Assembly: GCA_009746045.1 (NCBI GenBank)
Contig: RPFO01000667.1
Coordinates: 6,029,754-6,093,753, forward strand
Length of the DNA: 64,000 bases
Reading direction: 5' to 3'
Source of the DNA: Mesostigma viride
Lineage: Eukaryota > Streptophyta > Mesostigmatophyceae > Mesostigmatales > Mesostigmataceae
Of this stretch, positions 9,751-20,570 are shown piece after piece. The position numbers were made by a program, and so were the translations under genes. The notes beneath the pieces are model-generated. The model worked only from the letters and a program-made list of their open reading frames with translations. It had not been told where the DNA came from and searched no databases. The first letter of the stretch is position 1, and the number at the start of each line of letters is the position of its first letter.

Positions 9751-11686
9751 GCATGTAAGGACGCAAAATTCCGGCCACGAGGTAGCCATGGCTGTCGGAG
9801 CTCATAACTTTCACGTTTGAGCACCGAATTTAGCCGTGAATATCACTATCGCTTCGTCTTTCTAAGACGCACATGCTGATATAATTTTCCGAATCTAAAA
9901 CGCAATATATGGCGCACAAACGCGCCTCGACGCAACGCAGCCTGGCGGCTGCGCTCGGCAATGAAAATTCTGCAGCTCAGGCTGCAGCTTCGCCTTCAGG
10001 TCCGGCAGGCGGCGATGACACTAGTCGTGCACTGGTGGTCGTCCAGCAACCCCCCGGGCTTAACGCCTCGCCATCTGCATCGCCTGACCCCAAGCGCACC
10101 CGCCCAGCCGACGACACAGGAGGGTCTTCACGCCCAGAACCGAGCTTTCGGCCCCGGCCTTTCAAGGTCGCAGATTACGACTGGGCCACCATTTCTCCGA
10201 CCGATGCTCTGCGCTGCATCTTCTTCGGGGATTACGCTTCGCTTTACGACCTGTGCCTCCATTTCCACTCCATCAATCGCCTCCTCGCCCCGGACGGCAG
10301 CCGCTGGGCCAACATCTACGGGCTGTCCGGCTGCGTCCGCCCCCATCTCCAGCACGCCATCCTCAACTCCCTTCTCCAGCGCTCTGACGGCGAGATCTGG
10401 GCTCCACCCCTTTCCGTCCCCACCCTCCGCTCCATCCTCACGGAAGCCTTTCAGCAGCACGTGACCCCCCTTGCTGCCGACATAGCAGCAATCGGCGGCA
10501 CGCTGACTGCTGAACTTCCTCACATTTCCACCGCCGCCGCCTCCACCTCCACGGCCATTTCCGCCTCCACTGCCGACATCAAAGCCCAGCTCCTCGACCT
10601 CGACCAACGCCTTCAAGCCACCGCCAACGCCCTTGAGAGCTTGCATGACACCGCCGGCCTCACCGCCCAGGCGGTGAAGGACATCGCCGCCCAGCCGGCG
10701 CCTGCTGGCTCGGCCGGCGATGCTCCCTCCACCTGGGCGGACTTGCTTAAGCAGCACACCACCTCCACCACCTCCACCATCTCGGCACAACTCAAGCAAC
10801 AAGCCCTCGACCTTCGCGAGGAAGCCGACATCGCCCGGCGCAGCCACAATGTCATCGTCAAGCACTTCGACCAGCAGGCAGGTGAGACCTCCACGAGCCT
10901 TCTTGAGGCATTTAAGCGCGCCATTCTTGCCCCCATGTTACTCACTGGTGAGCTGGACATGTCGGCTGTCCGCCTCCCCCGCGCGCGGGGGAAGGCTGGC
11001 CCGGCCCCCGTGCTCCTCACCTTTAAGTACATGGCGGACAAGCTGGCGTTCCTTAAATGCCGCAAGAAGCTCTCGGAGACTCGCTTCACGCTGGACGACG
11101 ACTTGACCCTGGCCCAGCAACAACGGCGACGCGAGCTATGGCCGGCCTACCTTCAGCTCCGGCAGAGCGCAAGGGGGAAGCCGGTATACTGGAGGGGGGC
11201 GGTCATCCACGTTGACCACAAGCCCTGGCAGCCCCCTCCTGCCACCTCAGACTAGGAATATATATACCAGTAGTGTAGATTAGTAAGGCTTAGCCTAGCA
11301 TGTGGCCCACGCGCATGTGCGCCCATAATGGCCCCCATGGATGATGCCTTCAACATTTAGCCATGCTTTGTCTATAATGGGACCCCCATGGATGTTGCAT
11401 TAAGAACTTAGCCATGCTATGCCATGCAGAGAGATGCTCTCTGTCGAGAAGCCATGCCCTAGCCCTTGCATAGCCATGATGATCTTCCTCCCCCGTGCCA
11501 GGATCCCCTTAGCTGGGTTGAACCTGAGACAGCATGGTGGTGCCGGTGCCCTTGCGGCACCTAGAGCAAGTGTTGCTTACATTCCCACCCTTGCATGAAG
11601 TAGCCTAGGATGTATTTAAAGCCATATGCCCCTTCTCAGGGATATGTGCTACATTGACTCCCAACGGAGTGATGTTGATAATTAAT
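9751..11686 (+). mobile_element. Half-LINE (ORF1-only L1-like element), intact
   Basis: A 1,936-bp element bounded by a perfect 10-bp target duplication TATCGGGGTT (9741-9750 and 11687-11696). The uninterrupted target survives as a paralogous empty site at 16821-16850 (CTCCTGGGCTATCGGG then TGTTAGCATGCAAC). Contents in order: a 5' UTR of about 158 bp, ORF1 (9909-11255) and a 3' UTR of about 430 bp ending AACGGAGTGATGTTGATAATTAAT. There is no ORF2 anywhere inside, so it depends on an RT supplied in trans, as mammalian HAL1 elements do. Confidence 0.88.
9909..11255 (+). CDS. L1-like ORF1 protein (RNA-binding nucleocapsid-type protein)
   Basis: An intact 448-residue ORF. The N-terminal 80 residues are low-complexity with a basic SPDPKRTRP patch. 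Residues about 85-180 form an unassigned globular segment (SLYDLCLHFHSINRLL). Residues about 185-310 are Ala/Ser/Thr-rich with heptad-like spacing, consistent with a coiled coil. Residues about 312-390 resemble the L1 ORF1 RRM (HNVIVKHF, then APVLLTFKYMADKLAFLKCR). Residues 391-430 resemble its C-terminal domain (FTLDDDLTLAQQQRRRELW). Proteins of this family trimerise and coat the element RNA. The start follows the family N-terminus MxxKRxSTQRSLAAALGNEN, which is shared with the copy at 6810. Decayed homologues lie at 3720-5470 and 20571-21961. Confidence 0.85.
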   Translation: MAHKRASTQRSLAAALGNENSAAQAAASPSGPAGGDDTSRALVVVQQPPGLNASPSASPDPKRTRPADDTGGSSRPEPSFRPRPFKVADYDWATISPTDALRCIFFGDYASLYDLCLHFHSINRLLAPDGSRWANIYGLSGCVRPHLQHAILNSLLQRSDGEIWAPPLSVPTLRSILTEAFQQHVTPLAADIAAIGGTLTAELPHISTAAASTSTAISASTADIKAQLLDLDQRLQATANALESLHDTAGLTAQAVKDIAAQPAPAGSAGDAPSTWADLLKQHTTSTTSTISAQLKQQALDLREEADIARRSHNVIVKHFDQQAGETSTSLLEAFKRAILAPMLLTGELDMSAVRLPRARGKAGPAPVLLTFKYMADKLAFLKCRKKLSETRFTLDDDLTLAQQQRRRELWPAYLQLRQSARGKPVYWRGAVIHVDHKPWQPPPATSD

Positions 11687-11691
11687 TATCG

Positions 11692-11910
11692 GGGTTAGCA
11701 TGCAACGTACCCCCACACCCATCATCATGGCTGAGCGTACAGTCCTCTTGGATAGTCCGGATGACGCGGAGTTGCTATCTGCGACTCCAGACCTGGGCGA
11801 GGGAGTCGCGCCACTTGCTTTTGCGGATGAAGTATCCGCATAGAAAAGTACTTCATCGGGTACTCCGTGGCGTGCCTTCAGTGCATGTTCACACACTTAT
11901 TTACTTAGTC
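11692..11910 (+). repeat. Dispersed repeat of about 220 bp, copy 1
   Basis: From GTTAGCATGCAAC to the CTTATTTACTTA end, this is a close copy of 16838-17056, with the same CTCTTGGATAGTCCGGATGA and CGGGTACTCCGTGGC blocks. A scrap of its end recurs near 47655-47700. It is the host sequence into which the half-LINE 9751-11686 inserted. No coding function is evident. Confidence 0.8.
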
Positions 11911-12781
11911 TTGCCTCACACGCTTCCCGCACTTGCAAACATGCGCCTTCCCCACAGCAGGGGGGTCATTGTCATCTCGATGCCTTCAGTCCCCATGTCG
12001 GCCCATGTAATGCGAGAAGGCTGGCATGCCACACCTACATCAGTTGTCTTGACCTTGCGCTCTTTTTTGTCAAAGAGACAACGCACTTTTATTATGTTAC
12101 AGGAATATACATCTTCCACCTTTACACCTGGCGTCCTTTTCGAATTTCAGAGAAATATCTTGGCCGACCTTACAAACCCTTGCCATTCACTGACCCCTTT
12201 CCTCTATTCAAGTGTGTGTGGGGCCTATTTACATATGCACGGTCTATTTACATATGCACATCGTCTACAAACCGGCACAACATCCACGGGGCTGCTACTA
12301 CAGCATCAATGATTTCCAACAATGATAACCCAGCGCTTCAGGCACCAGGCTCCACATCTGAAAAGGTCTTTTGAAAGAAGACAGAAGTGGCCCTTGCTCA
12401 CAGACTCTACCAAGCGGAAGCAGGGTCCAAGAAAGACGCTGTGTCCTGGCACTGCACTTAAGGACAATGCCATAAGTGCCGGCATTTCAAACACACATTT
12501 CTCAAATCTAAAGTTTCTATACACATGTCCATGCTCGGATAGAAACCCACATGGCGGAAAGGGGTCACCTGGACAGCATCAGATCAGCTAGTCCACCTGT
12601 CTGCATAAGCATGCAGCCAACGCATTCACCGGCGCTGCAGCCAAATAGAAACTAGAACCGAGGGGAAAAAATATCCACAAATTTCTCCAAACTAACCGGC
12701 GAGGTCACCAGAAAAGGAATAGCGGCAGGCAGCATGCCGCTCTCTGCATCACAGTCTCCCATAATAAACCCAAAAAAACAT
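11911..12781. other. Intergenic, 3' side of the PI4K gene
   Basis: No gene is recognised. The last few hundred bases before 12782 should hold the 3' UTR of the minus-strand kinase gene. No clear polyadenylation signal was identified by eye. Confidence 0.4.
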
Positions 12782-14878
12782 CTAGAACAGGCAAGACGTG
12801 CCCATGCGGTTGAGGGAGTCCCGGGACGCCCTGCGCTGCACGATGCTCTCATCCAGGTTGCGCATGACGACAGTCAAGAAGAGGCGCCAGACAGACTCGG
12901 ACATGTCCGACAGCCGGAACGGCTTGGTGGTGTTGCCTTGCGAGTCCACCCCCGCAATCAAGCCGCTGTTCTCCGTGGCTGCCGGCGAGTGCGACACCTT
13001 CTGGGAACCCCAGAAGCCGCCACCTGGCATGAGTGACCGCGCCACACCCACCGGCGGGTGCGCCTCTTTGCGCTTGGTGGCGTACATCCCGTGAGGGCCA
13101 CGGCGGCGTACGTTGCCCATGGCAGGGCTGTCACACCCGATCGGCGTCGCAGGGCTGGCACCCAGGGAGCCCTTGGACGAGGTGTCGCCGTCGCCCATCG
13201 CCGACACGAGCAGGCTCTTCCGCCCGCCCTTGGGAAACATTACACAGCTGGACCCTTCCCGGACATAAAATGGGCTCACAACCACCTCATCGCCCGCATC
13301 CTCATCCGAATCCTCCGCGCCGTCCCGACTGAAATGGCTCCCGTTCCTCCCCGAGATATCCGTGAGCGAGCGATCCCCAGCCGAGAGGTCGCCGCTCTCC
13401 TCCTCGACGTCATCGAATTGGAACTGGAACTCCTGCGCATCATAATCCCCCTCCTCCTCCTCTACGCTCTCCGCCACACTGTTTCCCCCCTTCGCTGAGC
13501 CCGCCTCGGAGGGCGTCATGTTCGTGAGGTCCTCCTCCACTTCCGCCATGGCAGCGATGCACGCCTCCTCGAGCTCGGACAGCTGGACACCCACGCCCAC
13601 GTTCGGGCGGGACATCATCTGGCCAATCTCCGAGAGGACGAGCCCGCCCTCGGCGCCGCGCTTGAGCAGAGCGGTGGTGATCTCGAGCATGCGCAGGGAG
13701 CCCTCGGGGAGCATCGGGACCTCGCGCCGCAGCATAGCAATGTCCTCGGCCACATTAATTGAGGCGATGAAGTCCAGTTCCTCGCGCGAGAAAGGGAGCG
13801 AGGCCTGCGGCCAGTGAAGCCACTCAAAGTAGACATCGCCGGGGTTCTCAGATAGACAAAAGCCATGGTCGATCGGGATGAGCTCGACACACTGGTCGGT
13901 CATGCGGCCATGCACGCGGGGCTGCCCCTCGTTGTTCAGCCGGCGCACGAGGATGTTGCCGGAGTGTCGGTCGCTATTGTAGATGCGCAGGTCCAGGATG
14001 CCGATCCGGTGTACCGCCGACGTCGGGAACATGGAGAAGCTCATGTCGCTCGCGTCACTGTCATGCTCCTTGTACTCTTGGAACGAGCACAGCTTGGTCA
14101 TGATCTTGCCCGCAAGAGGCGTGTTGATCACGTCTGCTGAGTGAAAGCAGCTGTGTGAGACCTGCGCCATTGCCGTCCGAGGCACGTGCGCGAAGTCGCG
14201 GTCGATCAAAAAAGCGGCAACCTCACGTACTGCAGCCTCGCCAACACGGATAGCAGGCTTCAGCCCGGGCTCGCCAAGGCGCCTCCCCACAAATCCATTT
14301 GGATTATTTGGCGCCATTGGCTCCTCATCAGTGGGCTTGACAACAGCCACAACCTTGCCTTGGTCGTTCTTAAAAAAGTAGACTCCACCAAGGCCTCCAG
14401 AGGCCCGCTCGACAGGAATTCCACACTCCATTCCGTTCGTAACCTCCTTCACCACATCCCGCACCGATTCCGCCGATTCCTTGCCGATGACTTGCACACC
14501 AACAGGGAAGACCGGCAATCCTCCAGGAGACAGGCATGGCGAGCTCTGGCTTCTCTTCAGATTGCCCTTCAACAACACCGGCCATCCGTCTCCGATCTCC
14601 CTTAGCGCCTTGCTGTTTTCGATAGGCAGACCACCAAAATACACACTTGACTGATCCGTGGAAACGCGAAGCACATCCTGAACCTTGCGTCGCACGTGGT
14701 CAAGCTTATCCGACCGATCCAGCTCGATGGTGACGGAGTTACCTCCATCCGTCTGAACAAGGATTTTGCGCTGCCCCCTGCGCGCGCACCTTGCCTCGAC
14801 GCCATCGTTGGACCGGTGGCTCTCGAGAACAACCCCGTCCGGCATAGAGCTCGTCAACGTTGCGGCTTTGGCAGGCAT
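12782..14878 (-). CDS. Phosphatidylinositol 4-kinase gamma-type, with ubiquitin-like domain
   Basis: A single uninterrupted 698-codon ORF. The product should phosphorylate phosphatidylinositol at the inositol 4-position, although some plant gamma-type members act mainly as protein kinases. Residues about 37-106 form a ubiquitin-like fold (KILVQTDGGNSVTIELD...LPIENSKALREIGDG). The kinase domain spans about 160-440: a Gly-rich loop GGLGGVYFF (161-169), Lys in AVVKPTDEEP (181), catalytic NSDRHSGN (301-308, Asp303) and IPIDHG activation segment (335-339). The motifs expected for catalysis are present. The C-terminal 250 residues are acidic and Ser-rich, ending in a short basic segment. The gene has no introns, unlike the gene at 51-64 kb. 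Members of this family occur in plants and green algae, which is the main taxonomic clue in the window. Confidence 0.93.
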   Translation of the reverse strand: MPAKAATLTSSMPDGVVLESHRSNDGVEARCARRGQRKILVQTDGGNSVTIELDRSDKLDHVRRKVQDVLRVSTDQSSVYFGGLPIENSKALREIGDGWPVLLKGNLKRSQSSPCLSPGGLPVFPVGVQVIGKESAESVRDVVKEVTNGMECGIPVERASGGLGGVYFFKNDQGKVVAVVKPTDEEPMAPNNPNGFVGRRLGEPGLKPAIRVGEAAVREVAAFLIDRDFAHVPRTAMAQVSHSCFHSADVINTPLAGKIMTKLCSFQEYKEHDSDASDMSFSMFPTSAVHRIGILDLRIYNSDRHSGNILVRRLNNEGQPRVHGRMTDQCVELIPIDHGFCLSENPGDVYFEWLHWPQASLPFSREELDFIASINVAEDIAMLRREVPMLPEGSLRMLEITTALLKRGAEGGLVLSEIGQMMSRPNVGVGVQLSELEEACIAAMAEVEEDLTNMTPSEAGSAKGGNSVAESVEEEEGDYDAQEFQFQFDDVEEESGDLSAGDRSLTDISGRNGSHFSRDGAEDSDEDAGDEVVVSPFYVREGSSCVMFPKGGRKSLLVSAMGDGDTSSKGSLGASPATPIGCDSPAMGNVRRRGPHGMYATKRKEAHPPVGVARSLMPGGGFWGSQKVSHSPAATENSGLIAGVDSQGNTTKPFRLSDMSESVWRLFLTVVMRNLDESIVQRRASRDSLNRMGTSCLF

Positions 14879-15860
14879 GACGAAGTCGGGACGAGAAGGT
14901 CCGGGACAGAGGGCTGTCGAAAGCAGCGAAGGTGTGAATTCTACAAAACATCGCCTCTATAACCTATCCTCGGCGGCCCGGGAGAAAGCCATAAATGTAT
15001 GAGACGCAGGGCAGTTTGCCTGCGGTAACATCTTTGCCAACAATGGCGTGATCGAGTAGAAAGTACGCCCGATCTAAAATGACGGCCCTTCCGGCGGGAA
15101 AAAACACCAAGGCACAAAGGCCTTAGGGGAACTTATACTCGATCATCTCAGGCCTCCGATCCCCATAGCCTACGCCGCGTTGGAAACCGCACGCGCGTCC
15201 CTTGCAAATTCGTTGGGACCCAATTCAAATGCTGAAGGAAGCGAATTAGACGGTGATCGGATCACTTAAGGTTTGAGATTGAATTTGACGATCAAGGGAA
15301 GCTGGCTCAAACGTGTGCAGCGAAACCCATGCTCAGGCCATTGCGCGTTCCCTTTGCGCAAACAGAACCTACCAATGCTTCCGTTTTTCGGGATGAAGGG
15401 GTCGCTGACTCGCTCTGCCACGAGCCACCAACGTGTTACGACCGTCGTGCGAATCGCTGATTGGCCAGACCGCGGCGTTCAACTTTGGGAGAGAGGGCAC
15501 GGATGGTGACACGTTAGTGGCCACCACCTGAGGCCCCTGGCATAGCAAAGCGGGGCGGCGGCACTCTCTAGAATGTTCATGACAGCCGAGAGCCCGTATC
15601 GGACGCGGAAGGGACGGCCCTCGACAGGCTATGTGGCAAAACATACGTTTCCTTGTCTCCTTGATACGTTTCCTGAGATTTACACAACCCGTTCTTTGGT
15701 TTCTGCAGCACGCAAAGCGCCCGAGGCGCATGATCGGTCGATACTCGGAAAAACCGTTGTTGTGGTTGTTGCCCACATGGGCAGCATGGGCAGCGGAGAT
15801 TAGATACGCGGAAAAACCGTTTTCCCGCAACAACAACAGCTGTTGAGAACTAGAGATGCC
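14879..15860. other. Intergenic, presumed 5' region of the PI4K gene
   Basis: No gene is recognised. The region immediately above 14878 would contain the promoter of the minus-strand kinase gene. Near 15755-15790 a GTTGTTGCCCACATGGGCAGC stretch is the reverse complement of the (CAA)n-tailed repeat end. Confidence 0.4.
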
Positions 15861-15934
15861 CTCGCCCTTCGGCCGTTTCCAAATCTCTGCTGCGCATGTG
15901 CGGCGGGGGCATTGGGCAACAACAACAACAACAA
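15861..15934 (+). repeat. (CAA)n-tailed repeat, copy 4
   Basis: CTCGCCCTTCGGCCGTTTCC through GCGGCGGGGGCATTGGG followed by (CAA)5-6. Same family as the copies at 2757-3673. Confidence 0.6.
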
Positions 15935-16837
15935 ATGCAGAATCCTGAGCAGATTGGCAACGAGTCTATAATTAGTCCACATCGCCGGGTGATGCCACTT
16001 TTTTTAGAGCCGGACGCCGAGCCAGGCCTGGACAAAATTAATAACGTCTTTGCTGGACAGTGGGCACCCTTAAGCGAATTCTCTGCCATTTTTTATTTTA
16101 TTTTTTTACCTTTTCAGCTTCCTAGCAGCTCATCAATGTTGCTGGCACTTCGTGAACAGAATTACGTGGTCGAACCGGAAAGCGTCGACCAGGGCCCATT
16201 GATTGACGAAATGGCGAAATTGGTGTAGAATGTCAAGACAGGGGACTACAGGATTCTTTGCAACGAAAGATTAGCGCACCTGTTACACTCCGGCTCTTAG
16301 TCTTCACGAATGGGAAAACCAAACCCCAATGTAGGACCTAAAGGAAGTCTGAATTCAGGGAGGGGCTTATAAGACCGCATGTGGCTTCGTTGCCTGCACA
16401 GGCAGGTACTACGTACGTCTACTATAATGCTGTATTCGCACCTGTGGTTGCTGGGAGGTGCCCTCAGCCCGAGCTTCCATAAGAAAGATTAGTGTGATTG
16501 CCTGCCGCCAGCTAGCCACCATCATTGCCTGATGCAAATTTGCCAATCCATTAACGGAAGGGGCGTTGTAAACAGCGTCGATCTTTCTTGGGTCATTCCT
16601 GCGTTATCAGTAGGACTTTGGGATGTTTTAACCAGTAATTATCGAGATGACCACAATGGTTAACTTTCTTCAATGTTCCCGCTCGCCTCTGAAGCAACCG
16701 CGAGGCAATGCATCCTTATGGTGTCTCGCATGTATTGCGTAAGGAATGCATTGCAATCTCATGACCAGTGCTCTCCTGCCTAGTGGAGAGCACTGGGCTT
16801 TCGGGGGTTCGCATGGGCTATATTCTCCTGGGCTATC
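15935..16837. other. Unassigned region
   Basis: Only short chance frames and a T-rich stretch near 16087-16115 are present. No gene or repeat match was seen. Confidence 0.4.
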
Positions 16838-17056
16838 GGGTGTTAGCATGCAACCTACCCCCACACCCGTTATCATGGCCGAGCGTACAGTCCTCTTGGA
16901 TAGTCCGGATGACGCGGAGTTGCTATCTGCGATTCCAGACCTGGGCGAATGAGTTGCGCCGCTTGCCTTCGCGGGTGAAGTATCCGCGTAGAAAAGTACC
17001 TCATCGGGTACTCCGTGGCATGCCTTCAGTGCATGTTCACGCGCTTACTTACTTAG
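16838..17056 (+). repeat. Dispersed repeat of about 220 bp, copy 2 (empty site)
   Basis: Paralogue of 11692-11910. Upstream of it, 16821-16840 carries the uninterrupted TATTCTCCTGGGCTATCGGG that is split by the half-LINE at 9741/11687, so this copy preserves the pre-insertion state. Confidence 0.8.
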
Positions 17057-17539
17057 AGCACTGGACTCAACTTAGACTCAACCCCACCAGCTTTTGCAAC
17101 TCACTTGTTAACACTATCTCCTGTCCCTGACCCGGTCCCAGCCTCTTTCTGTCACTTACTGCCACAACAGTCATCTGCCTTTGCAAATGGCACCGCTTCC
17201 CATACCGCACAACTGCAACCTTAAGCCCAGGGGGCAAAAGTTTAATTGTCCAACAAGAGTGGAGCTCAGGCCTTCTTTGTCCTGCACTTTTGCCAGGTGG
17301 TAATGATACAGCTCCTCAAACTAGAAAACAATGTTCTCTGCATTGTTATGTACTGATCCGCACCATGATCCAGGATTCATTCCAGGATTTATCTTTTCCG
17401 CCTGTGGTGTGATTTATCAAAGTTTTTTACAGGGCAGGTAGACTGGTACATTAAGGGAGACAATGGTGCAACGGATGTGGCAAGTCAGGGGAATTCAGTG
17501 CTCCGTGATCTCCCAGCGGGGACACGAGACTGATTCATT

Positions 17540-18109
17540 AATTCATGCAGCACAGCAGCAAGCCTGTGTCTGAGCAGGGGCCGAGCATCCATATCACCTC
17601 ATCAGTTGATGGTGATCACTTGGTTGGCTTGATGGATACCATTTTTCATCCTTTGCGGAATTTTCGCACATCAATCCCCGCACTGACCTGGCTGGACTGT
17701 TTGGGCTTGGAGGCGCGGGCGGTGGGGTTGGAGATTAGCTATGTCAAATTAACCGAGGTGATGGTGATTGGGGCTACCAGTTGCCCGCCACGGCTGCTGC
17801 TGCTAGACGGGACAGAGGTCCTGTTCCGTGAGCTCTTCAAGCTGCTGGGGAGCATGCTCCCCGACGCTGCCGACGATGTGGAACCCCGCATCGGCCTGGC
17901 CTGGGCCAGGCTCCGCTCGCTCAACCCCTGCCGGCACTCGGAAGGACCTGGGCGAGGACCGCAAGGGAGTGCTCTTCAAGGTCCTGGTCCTCACGGTACT
18001 CACGTATGGCGCCGAGGCATGGACGCTCACGGACAAGATGGCCGCACTGCTGGACGGCACGGTTTACAGACTACTCCGACAGGTTCTGAACATAGGGTTT
18101 TCAATGCAT
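17540..18109 (+). pseudogene. L1-like RT pseudogene, part 1 of 3
   Basis: The plus strand encodes the RT thumb and downstream region: TWLDCLGLEARAVGLEIS, LLLDGTEVLFRELFKLLGS, then after a frameshift near 17940 VLFKVLVLTVLTYGAEAWTL and LLRQVLNIGFSMH. The upstream RT palm is missing. The reading continues at 20449-20529 and 24128-24640 once two later insertions are discounted (18110-19624 and 19645-20435) and then a third (20530-24116). Confidence 0.8.
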
Positions 18110-18237
18110 TCATTAATTAATTAATTAATTAAACTCGTGCTCCCGTTGGGGAGTCACGGAGCATTAACCCCGATGGATGGATGGATGGGTGCACACATTC
18201 CTACCGGTCTAATCTATCTACATTGGCTACATACTAC

Positions 18238-18351
18238 GAGAGGTCCCCAGTTCGATTCCGGTCGGATTCATTTGCAGATCGCGTTTTCCGCGTTTTCCGC
18301 GGCCCGGCACTGAACGCAAAGGTTTTCACCTTTGCGGAGTGTCTGATCAGA
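18238..18351 (+). mobile_element. SINE fragment with 9-bp target duplication
   Basis: 114 bp between ACATACTAC repeats (18229-18237 and 18352-18360). It begins at the B-box-like AGTTCGATTCCGG region and continues through CATTTGCAGATCGCG and AAAGGTTTTCACCTTTGCGG, matching the unit at 9168-9621 in the opposite orientation. The 5' tRNA-like half is missing. Confidence 0.8.
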
Positions 18352-18471
18352 ACATACTACATCTATCTAACAACATTCTAACTACCACATCTATCTAGGC
18401 AGCAGCACGCTGCCCTAGGGGAGCTATCTAGCGTGCCTCCCGTGGGATTGCACACGTGGGCGCTTCCCCAC

Positions 18472-19613
18472 TGGGGGGGGCTCGTTGTCCTCTATGACCT
18501 GGGCCCACTTGGCCTTGTCCATCATCTTCTTCCAAATCACGGAGAGGCCTAGGCCCCCCATGTCCTCGACGAGCTGTTCTTTGAAGGTGCGGGCCTTGCG
18601 GCGTCTAACATCACTGGGCCCAGCCCACGTCAGGAGGTGCCGGCCAGGCTGGGCTGGTCGCAGTCCTGCGGGGGGCCACGTGAGGTGTCTACCTGGTTGG
18701 TGCGAGCTAGGTGCCCTACTAGCTGCAGGCGGCGTTGCTTAATTGTGCTGGTGATATAGGGCATGCCCTGGTACAGGTCCTCATTGCGGACATGAGCAGC
18801 ATATCCTACTCTGAAAATGGAACGCAGCATGCTGGTGACCGCGCCGTCCAGCTTGCGGGCCAGGTCGGCGGTGAGGGTCCATGTCTCGGCGCCATACGTG
18901 AGAACAGGAAGGACGAGGACCTTGAACAGGTCCTGTTTCTCGATCTTGCCCAGGGGCTTGCGCCATAGGGCCCGGTACTGGCGTAAAGCGTGCCAGGCGA
19001 GGGAGATGCGGTGGTCCACATCCACCTCGCAGCTAGGGAGCAGGCTGCCCAGCAGCTTAACGCGGTCCCGATACAGGACTCGAGAGCCGTCTAGGAGATA
19101 GAGGGGCGGCGCTGAGGTGGTGAGCCCAACCGCCAGGGCCTCTGTCTTCTTGCTGACCTCAAGCCCCACTGCACGGGCCTCGAGAGCCAGGCAGTCAAGC
19201 CATGTCTGCACGTGCTCAGTGTCCTCAAAGAGGGTGGTGTCGTCTGCGTAAATGATGTCTGCTAGCCGAATCTCCGTGTCCGCACCGCCATGCCAGAATT
19301 TGTTAGCAACCTGCACTCCTGGTTCCCTGCCCACGATGCGGGCAAATCGCTTGCGAGCCTGAATCATTACGTATTCCACAACAATAATGAACAGGTAGGG
19401 CGACAGCACGCAGCCCTGCCACACACCCTTCTGTAAAGGGCATGGGGGCGTGGTCCCGTAAGAAGTGCGCACCGAAGTGGTGGACCCTTCATACAGGTTG
19501 CGGATGACAGCAATCAGGGGGCGGGGGATCCGGAACAACTCGAGGATGTCCCAAAGCGCAGGCCAGAAAACCGAATCGAAGGCTTTGATGAAGTCCACCA
19601 GCACAAGGTGCAA
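18472..19613 (-). pseudogene. Reverse transcriptase, C-terminal part, open frame but truncated
   Basis: An unbroken frame from 19613 to 18630 encodes 327 residues: motif A LVDFIKAFDS at the start, then QGCVLSPYLFI, YADDTTLFED, VLTYGAETWTLT and RRLQLVGHLARTNQVDTS. A late frameshift near 18660 moves the last part, which ends EDNEPPP, to another frame. The endonuclease and RT fingers are absent because of 5' truncation, so it is not functional. Sequence is very close to 7017-8857. Confidence 0.88.
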
Positions 19614-19644
19614 AGGTGCAAAGGTTTCAATGCATAGGTCGTTA

Positions 19645-20435
19645 ATTAATTAATTAATTAATAGACACGTGACTGCGTCACGTGAGCATAAGCCCTCAGT
19701 GGGAGCGGAACATGGGATGGAATGGATGGTATAAGCTATCTAGGTCCTAGTTACAGGGGTGTGGGCACCGCGGCCCGAATCGCTATGAATGCCATACTTG
19801 GTCACACGCGGAGCCCCCACAGGCTTGGGGGTGGTCTCCTTCATCACTACATGCCATCTATCCTTGCGCACCATCTGCCTCCATTAATTAATTAATTAAT
19901 AGACACGTGACTGCGTCACGTGAGCATAAGTCCTCAGTGGGAGGGGAACATGGGATGGAATGGATGGTATAAGCTATCTAGGTCCTAGTTACAGGGGTGT
20001 GGGCACCGCGGCCCGAATCGCTATGAATGCCATACTTGGTCACACGCGGAGCCCCCACAGACTTGGGGGTGGTCTCCTTCATCACTACTTGCCATCTATC
20101 CTTGCGCACCATCTGCCTCCATATTACAGACAAACCAGGAGGCTGCCCGGGGGTGAGCCCGTCACGTCTAGTGTAGCACATGTCCATGCCGAGTCTATCA
20201 CGAAAAGTCCACGGGTGGCGGCCCTGCCGCGCGCGGCCGGGGGCACGCCAGGTGAGGACATATCGCCCAGGCTGGGCGGGCTTGGTGCCAGCTAGTCTAT
20301 CTGATGTATCTACCTGATTTGTGCGGGCCAGGTGCCCGGCTAGGCCCAGGCGCCTGTGCCTAATAATGTGGGAAACATAGGGCAAATCAGCGTACAAATC
20401 CTCATTACTAATGTGCAAACCAAAGGGGATGTTAA
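19645..20435 (-). mobile_element. 5'-truncated L1-like element, second subfamily, with duplicated 3' end
   Basis: Bounded by GCATAGGTCGTTA (19632-19644 and 20436-20448). In minus orientation it encodes an RT C-terminus (LYADLPYVSHIIRHRRLGL, AGHLARTNQVDTSD, RWQVVMKETTPKS) and a 3' UTR ending TGACGCAGTCACGTGTCT then (TTAA)n. The terminal 240 bp, including the tail, are present twice in tandem (19645-19884 and 19885-20124). Confidence 0.87.
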
Positions 20436-20448
20436 GCATAGGTCGTTA

Positions 20449-20529
20449 GAGTCCTTGAATAAGGGTATGCCTCGCATAACGGACGAGATTAGGCAGCGTA
20501 GCATAGCATTCGTAGGACATCTTGCTCGC
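20449..20529 (+). pseudogene. L1-like RT pseudogene, part 2 of 3
   Basis: Continues the RT of 17540-18109 in the expected order: LNKGMPRITDEIRQRSIAFV then GHLAR, aligning with DLYQGMPYITSTI...LVGHLAR of the copy at 7017. It stops at the target duplication ATCTTGCTCGC of the next insertion. Confidence 0.78.
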
Positions 20530-20570
20530 TGAAACGCAGTATCGAAAAAGTTACGCACGTGACAAGCAGC

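Larger units (their letters stand above)
18110..19624 (-). mobile_element. 5'-truncated L1-like element (RT C-terminal part, 3' UTR, (TTAA)n)
   Basis: Bounded by the 11-bp target duplication TTTCAATGCAT (18099-18109 and 19625-19635). In minus orientation it holds the RT from LVDFIKAFDS to EDNEPPP, about 340 bp of 3' UTR, the stem-loop GCTCC...GGGAGCACGAGT and a (TTAA)n tail. It shows what a normal RT-bearing 3' end of this family looks like. A SINE fragment (18238-18351) sits in its 3' UTR. Confidence 0.88.

Noticed and set aside
10128-10865. 245-residue Gly-rich minus-strand frame
   Set aside because: Antisense shadow of the intact ORF1 coiled-coil region.
12958-14605. Open frames on the plus strand across the kinase gene
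   Set aside because: Shadows of the PI4K coding sequence.
15896-16228. 110-residue frame with a Gln run
   Set aside because: The Gln run is a (CAA)n repeat tail and the remainder has no recognisable domain.
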